8,296 nt of DNA from JAKVCB01 sp963578605 (lineage in GTDB: Bacteria; Planctomycetota; Planctomycetia; Pirellulales; Lacipirellulaceae), in the NCBI GenBank assembly GCA_963578605.1, contig CAUZEA010000174.1:1-8296 (forward strand), given 5' to 3'. The translations under genes and the position numbers were made by a program. Below the pieces are notes generated by a model. It saw only the letters and a list, made by a program, of their open reading frames with translations, was not told where the DNA came from and made no database searches. This document shows positions 5,745-8,296 of this stretch, piece by piece (within the stretch, counting starts at the first letter, position 1; the number at the start of each line of letters is the position of its first letter).

Positions 5745-6726
5745 TTAAGGTGATAAGGGAATAGTTCTGGCCAAACGAAAACCATAAAAGTAGAAACGGT
5801 TGACCGGAGCGATGACGACGCGGTTGGCAGCACGGACGCTCCTCGGTTGAAGGTAGAACGCCCCGCCACGCAACACACGGCATTTCCCCTGTGCCGCACC
5901 TGTCGGGTCGCTCACCACCTGCAAACGCTCATAAGGGGCGTACCCAGTCCTGGCACCACTCCGAAACATTGCCGTGCATGTCATACAGGCCCCAGACGTT
6001 GGATCTGAGCGAGCCAACCCGCTGTGTCTCGTCGCCGGTCACCCATGCGTACGAGCTAAGCCGGGAATCGTCATCGCCAAAACTGTAAGCGGTCGTCGCC
6101 CCCGCGCGGCACGCGTATTCCCACTCGGCTTCAGTCGGTAAGCGATATCCCACACCTTCCTGCTTGCTCAGCTCCTGGAAAAACTCTACCGCATCGCGCC
6201 ATCTCACCTGCTTGACCGGTTTGAAATCGCCTTTGGACTTACTGGGATTATTGCCTATCACCTGTTCGTACTCATGTTGCGTCACTTCACACTCGCTCAG
6301 GAAAAACGGCTTTGTGATCTTCACTTGATGTTGGGTTTCATTTTCACCGCGACCCGCCTCCGACTCCGGACTCCCGATCACAAACTCACCCGGAGAGATC
6401 AAGTTGAATTTCATGCCAAGCGAGTTCGTGATTTGAACATTTTCACCGAGGTGATCGGCCCATGCTTTTTGATGGGCTTTGGCTTGATCACTATCAAACG
6501 GGGCAACGGCCGGAGGTGGCGGTGCAGAGTAAGCCGGCTCTTTTAGATCCCCAGCTATGGGTACCCCGCACTTCACGCAGTGTTTAGCCCGCTTCGATAC
6601 CATGTTTCCGCAATCAGGGCACTCGATTAGCTTCGTAGAAGCGACAGGCGGTCGCGGTGGATCTGCCCCACACCCAACAAGGCACAACAAAACCAAGGCT
6701 ATCCACAAATACGGCAACCGGTTCAT
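5745..6726 (-). pseudogene. Lipoprotein with zinc ribbon and FGE-sulfatase (SUMF1-like) domain, split by a frameshift
   Basis: ATG 6726 starts a lipoprotein signal with lipobox L16-V-G-C19. Residues 36-53 hold a zinc ribbon (CPDC ... CVKC), and from about residue 95 an FGE-sulfatase fold follows: NSLGMKFNLISPGEFVIGSP, EVTQHEYEQVIGNNP, YRLPTEAEWEYACRAG, GLYDMHGNVSEWCQDW. After W261 one extra base in the CCC run at 5943-5945 (plus strand) shifts the frame, giving a stop at 5929. The other frame continues YAPYERLQVV ... RVLRGGAFYLQPRSVRAANR ... YGFRLART to 5745. Corrected length is 326 aa. The two cysteines that make formylglycine in true FGE are absent from the RGGAFYLQPRS segment, so this is not an oxidase; such domains often bind or present ligands. 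The frameshift may be real or a sequencing error. Confidence 0.85.
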
Positions 6727-6731
6727 CGCCC

Positions 6732-6792
6732 CCCCGTGCAAACGCGGTTTACATCGGCCACATCCAAGGGGGTCTATCCTACCTTGCCGGGC
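6732..6792. repeat. 61-bp direct repeat, copy 1
   Basis: It begins CCCCGTGCAAACGCGG and ends CTACCTTGCCGGGC. It matches copy 2 at 7638-7698 in 56 of 61 positions without gaps. It contains an imperfect stem (GCAAAC-GCG-GTTTAC) where copy 2 has a perfect TGTAAAC-GCG-GTTTACA. It lies 5 nt upstream of the FGE gene start, so it occupies that gene's promoter or leader. Confidence 0.9.
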
Positions 6793-6795
6793 CAG

Positions 6796-6827
6796 GGCGG
6801 GCACTGCGCCGCTGAATTCAGCCCGCC
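6796..6827 (-). terminator. Possible hairpin terminator of the lysE gene
   Basis: GGCGGGC and GCCCGCC (6821-6827 and 6796-6802) can pair across the lysE stop codon, with the palindrome CTGAATTCAG in between. No T run follows on the minus strand, so it is a weak candidate. Confidence 0.25.
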
Positions 6828-7462
6828 AGTATGTCGTTCAATTCGCTCCAGAACATCAGCGGGATCATCAGGAACAGGGTCAATCCGAGCACGACATTGA
6901 TCACGCGGACCAGCTGCGGGCTATCGATCAGCCGCGCCATGATCCGACCCAGCCCGACCCAGGTCAGGGTGGAGCACAGCGTCGTTCCCATGGAAATGAC
7001 CACAGCGCTGAAACCCAGCCAGAACGTAATCTTGCCGGCGTCCGAAACCCCGACGATCAGCGCCATGTACGACAGGCTGAAGCCCCAGGCCTTAGGGTTG
7101 ATCGCCTGGAAGGCGGCGGCTTCGTAAAAGTTCAGGGGCCGCTTTGACTCCCGCTGTTTCAGGTCAGCCGGCGCCGTCATGATTCGAAAGGCGAGGTAGG
7201 CCATGAAGGCGCTGCCCCCCAGCAACAGCAGCCAGCGGAACGCAGGCACCGCCGCGATCGCCGCCCCGACACCCGCAGCAATGGCGGTGATCAGGACCAG
7301 AAAGCCCCCGGCCGCGCCCAGCATGTGCGGCAGCGTCCGCCGCAGGCCGAAGGTCATACCCGAGGAAAGCAGCATCAGATTATTGGGGCCCGGCGTCATC
7401 GCGGCCACAAAAGCATAGAGGGCAGCGACCACCAGGGGGCTGTTCTTCAAGACTTCAATCAT
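6818..7462 (-). CDS. LysE/RhtB-family amino-acid exporter
   Basis: A 214-residue inner-membrane protein of the LysE family, which exports amino acids or related small molecules using the proton gradient. It shows the family's TPGPNN motif (residues 23-28) after the first membrane helix, the conserved FQAINPKAW (118-126), and about six hydrophobic helices (roughly 9-25, 43-66, 72-95, 125-139, 145-171, 187-205). Length is normal. The ATG at 7462 gives the full family N-terminus although no strong ribosome site is seen. Codons are GC-rich. It lies between the two 61-bp repeats, downstream of an MttB fragment on the same strand. The substrate cannot be told from sequence. Confidence 0.92.
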   Translation of the reverse strand: MIEVLKNSPLVVAALYAFVAAMTPGPNNLMLLSSGMTFGLRRTLPHMLGAAGGFLVLITAIAAGVGAAIAAVPAFRWLLLLGGSAFMAYLAFRIMTAPADLKQRESKRPLNFYEAAAFQAINPKAWGFSLSYMALIVGVSDAGKITFWLGFSAVVISMGTTLCSTLTWVGLGRIMARLIDSPQLVRVINVVLGLTLFLMIPLMFWSELNDILAG

Positions 7463-7477
7463 GGGCTTAAACTAGCA

Positions 7478-7498
7478 CAGCCGACGGGCGGTCGGCTG
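7478..7498 (-). promoter_or_regulatory. Hairpin in the lysE leader
   Basis: CAGCCGAC and GTCGGCTG form a perfect 8-bp stem with a 5-base loop, extendable by AGC/GCT after one mismatch. On the minus strand it ends 15 nt before the lysE ATG. It could be the terminator of the upstream mttB gene in the source genome (read on the plus strand it is followed by GTTTTG) or a leader structure. Confidence 0.4.
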
Positions 7499-7546
7499 CG
7501 CTGTTTTGACAAGGGTGCCAGCGAAGGGGTCTGGCCTTGCGATCGC

Positions 7547-7637
7547 CTAGTACATGGCGTCGGGCATGGAGTCCTTGCGCTGCTTGATGTAGGCGAGCAA
7601 GGCCTCATCCACGCCCGGATCGATCGAAGGCGCCAGG
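7547..7637 (-). pseudogene. C-terminal fragment of an MttB-family (trimethylamine) methyltransferase
   Basis: Reading the minus strand up to the TAG at 7547-7549 gives LAPSIDPGVDEALLAYIKQR then KDSMPDAMY-stop. This has the character of MttB-family C-termini (…D-x-x-(I/V)-DEAL-x-x-(F/Y)-I-x-x-RK-x-x-(M/L)PD…). MttB enzymes transfer methyl groups from methylamines or betaines to a corrinoid protein. Only 29 codons remain, and the frame ends at the edge of the 61-bp repeat. It must be non-functional. Family recognition from so short a piece is moderate. Confidence 0.55.
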
Positions 7638-7698
7638 CCCCGTGTAAACGCGGTTTACATCGGCCATATCCAGCGGGTTCTATCCTACCTTGCCGGGC
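7638..7698. repeat. 61-bp direct repeat, copy 2
   Basis: Same orientation as copy 1, with a perfect 7-bp hairpin TGTAAAC-GCG-GTTTACA at its start. Its left edge (7638) is where the MttB-like reading frame breaks off. Unit spacing between copies is 906 bp. Not recognised as a known repeat family. Confidence 0.9.
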
Positions 7699-7918
7699 AT
7701 ACGTCATCCACCGGATCGATATGCCAGCCGTTTGAACTCGCCCCATCCCTGACGGCACCGGGGTGGTCCCGCTACCCATCCGACACGCGGCGGCATTCTA
7801 GTGTAGGATACCGGCCCAACTGATTCAGAGTCAGTTAGTCTGGCCATCCTCCACCCGATGCAGATCAACACGGGTGAAAAGCTGCGATTATCCACCGCTA
7901 CGCGGCCTGCACAGGACA

Positions 7919-8128
7919 TCACCCACACCGCACTCGAAGCGGCACGGCGGTCATGGCCAACAGGAGGGTGGCCGGTTCGGGGACAGGTTCTGCCTCTGAA
8001 CTACCGGCGATAGATTCGCCAAAGTGATCTTTCCAGCTCCGGTAATCGATCGGGTCGCCCCCGTTATCTTGCCACACGGTGTAGTCGGCGACTTCAACTA
8101 CGACGGCGTTGTCGATGCCGCCGACGTA
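7919..8128 (-). pseudogene. Dockerin-like / PEP-CTERM C-terminal remnant with an inverted calcium loop
   Basis: On the minus strand from 8083: YTVWQDNGG, DPIDYRSWKDHFGES, a short linker, the sorting motif VPEPAT, a short hydrophobic stretch LLLAMTAV, then PLRVRCG-stop (TGA 7919-7921). This is the end of a planctomycete surface protein with a dockerin type I-like domain and a PEP-CTERM anchor for export and cell-surface sorting. The dockerin loop before it (8084-8125) is in reverse orientation. Only seven to ten further codons are open before a stop at 8159-8161, so the rest of the gene is missing. Confidence 0.65.
8084..8125. repeat. 42-bp inverted segment flanked by 7-bp inverted repeats
   Basis: GTCGGCG (8084-8090) and CGCCGAC (8119-8125) are perfect inverted arms around 28 bp. 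As it stands the plus strand encodes the dockerin loop GDFNYDGVVDAAD and the minus strand encodes VGGIDNAVVVEVAD. Inverting the segment makes the minus strand read VGDFNYDGVVDAADYTVW in frame with the rest of the remnant. Confidence 0.75.
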
Positions 8129-8191
8129 GGAGGTCGGGTGCAGCGCCTGGTTAGCTATTTACCTCTGGGTCACAAAATTACCGATTGCCCG

Positions 8192-8296
8192 CTACTGAAG
8201 AACAGTGATTGGATCCGTGAATAATTTTGAATTCGGAATGAGTACCTTATTCTTCTCGGAATCAAGCTCCGTGTATCGTAGGTCAATAGAAATAAC
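8192..8296 (-). CDS. Fragment resembling an MscS mechanosensitive channel, cut by the window edge
   Basis: The minus strand is open from the right edge to TAG at 8192-8194, encoding VISIDLRYTELDSEKNKVLI then PNSKLFTDPITVLQ. The pattern I-x-x-R-Y-T-x-L ... V-x-IPNS-x-L-x-x-x-P(I/V)T is that of the beta domain of MscS-family channels, which open under membrane tension. Most MscS proteins extend about 80-100 residues past this motif, so the early stop suggests a truncated gene, or a short variant. The beginning lies outside the window. Confidence 0.45.
   Translation of the reverse strand, partial: VISIDLRYTELDSEKNKVLIPNSKLFTDPITVLQ

Larger units (their letters stand above)
6732..7698. mobile_element. 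Repeat-bounded segment carrying lysE and an mttB 3' end
   Basis: Two direct 61-bp repeats enclose 845 bp containing one complete gene and one gene truncated precisely at the repeat. Its content (LysE/RhtB exporter plus MttB C-terminus, GC-rich) looks proteobacterial, unlike the planctomycete genes outside. This is the footprint expected if foreign DNA was captured between repeat copies by homologous or site-specific recombination. No transposase is inside and the mechanism is unknown. Confidence 0.5.

Noticed and set aside
7699..7918. Possible gene on the minus strand (7704-7928) in the stretch between repeat copy 2 and the dockerin remnant
   Set aside because: No ribosome site, no recognisable motif, arginine/glycine-rich shadow composition. 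The stretch shows only a small AACTGA/TCAGTT dyad near 7819-7838.
1..8296. CRISPR array or other tandem short repeat
   Set aside because: No regularly spaced repeats were seen; the only long repeat is the pair of 61-bp copies.

Overview
The window looks like accessory chromosomal DNA of a planctomycete, probably Pirellulales-like. The evidence is a dockerin/PEP-CTERM tail, a zinc-ribbon lipoprotein with an FGE-sulfatase domain, and an excisionase/integrase pair of a type I associate with that phylum. The assignment is inference; no rRNA or ribosomal protein gene is present. Gene remnants, frameshifts and repeats are dense, as in an integration hotspot.

Left edge (1-316): the start of an IS3-family OrfA transposase on the minus strand, with CTG where ATG is expected, plus a possible IS end. 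Bases 317-687 hold no gene.

Centre (688-5209): a plus-strand integrative module. It runs terminator, 28-codon ORF, gene-free stretch, terminator, 63-aa acidic/basic protein, DEDDh exonuclease with an ExoX-like C-terminus, terminator, 405-aa helix-turn-helix protein of unknown function, structured leader, excisionase-like HTH protein, and a complete tyrosine recombinase. Past the recombinase are three inverted repeats and a 3'-tRNA fragment read on the minus strand, a candidate att site. The recombinase and HTH protein probably move the element. The exonuclease, its small partner and the 405-aa protein look like cargo or DNA-processing functions. A short conserved-looking coding tail, frameshifted once, follows the tRNA fragment (to 5399).

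Right part (5400-8296), minus strand: an FGE-domain lipoprotein gene split by one extra base; a complete LysE/RhtB exporter next to the last 29 codons of an MttB-family methyltransferase, this proteobacterial-looking segment being bracketed by two direct 61-bp repeats (56/61 identical); a remnant of a dockerin/PEP-CTERM protein; and at the edge a fragment resembling an MscS channel.

The most unusual signals are a 42-bp segment (8084-8125) bounded by 7-bp inverted repeats whose re-inversion restores a canonical dockerin calcium loop in frame; the 61-bp repeats whose inner edge coincides with the break in the MttB gene; and the terminator-like hairpins placed 14-35 nt before start codons in the integrative module.
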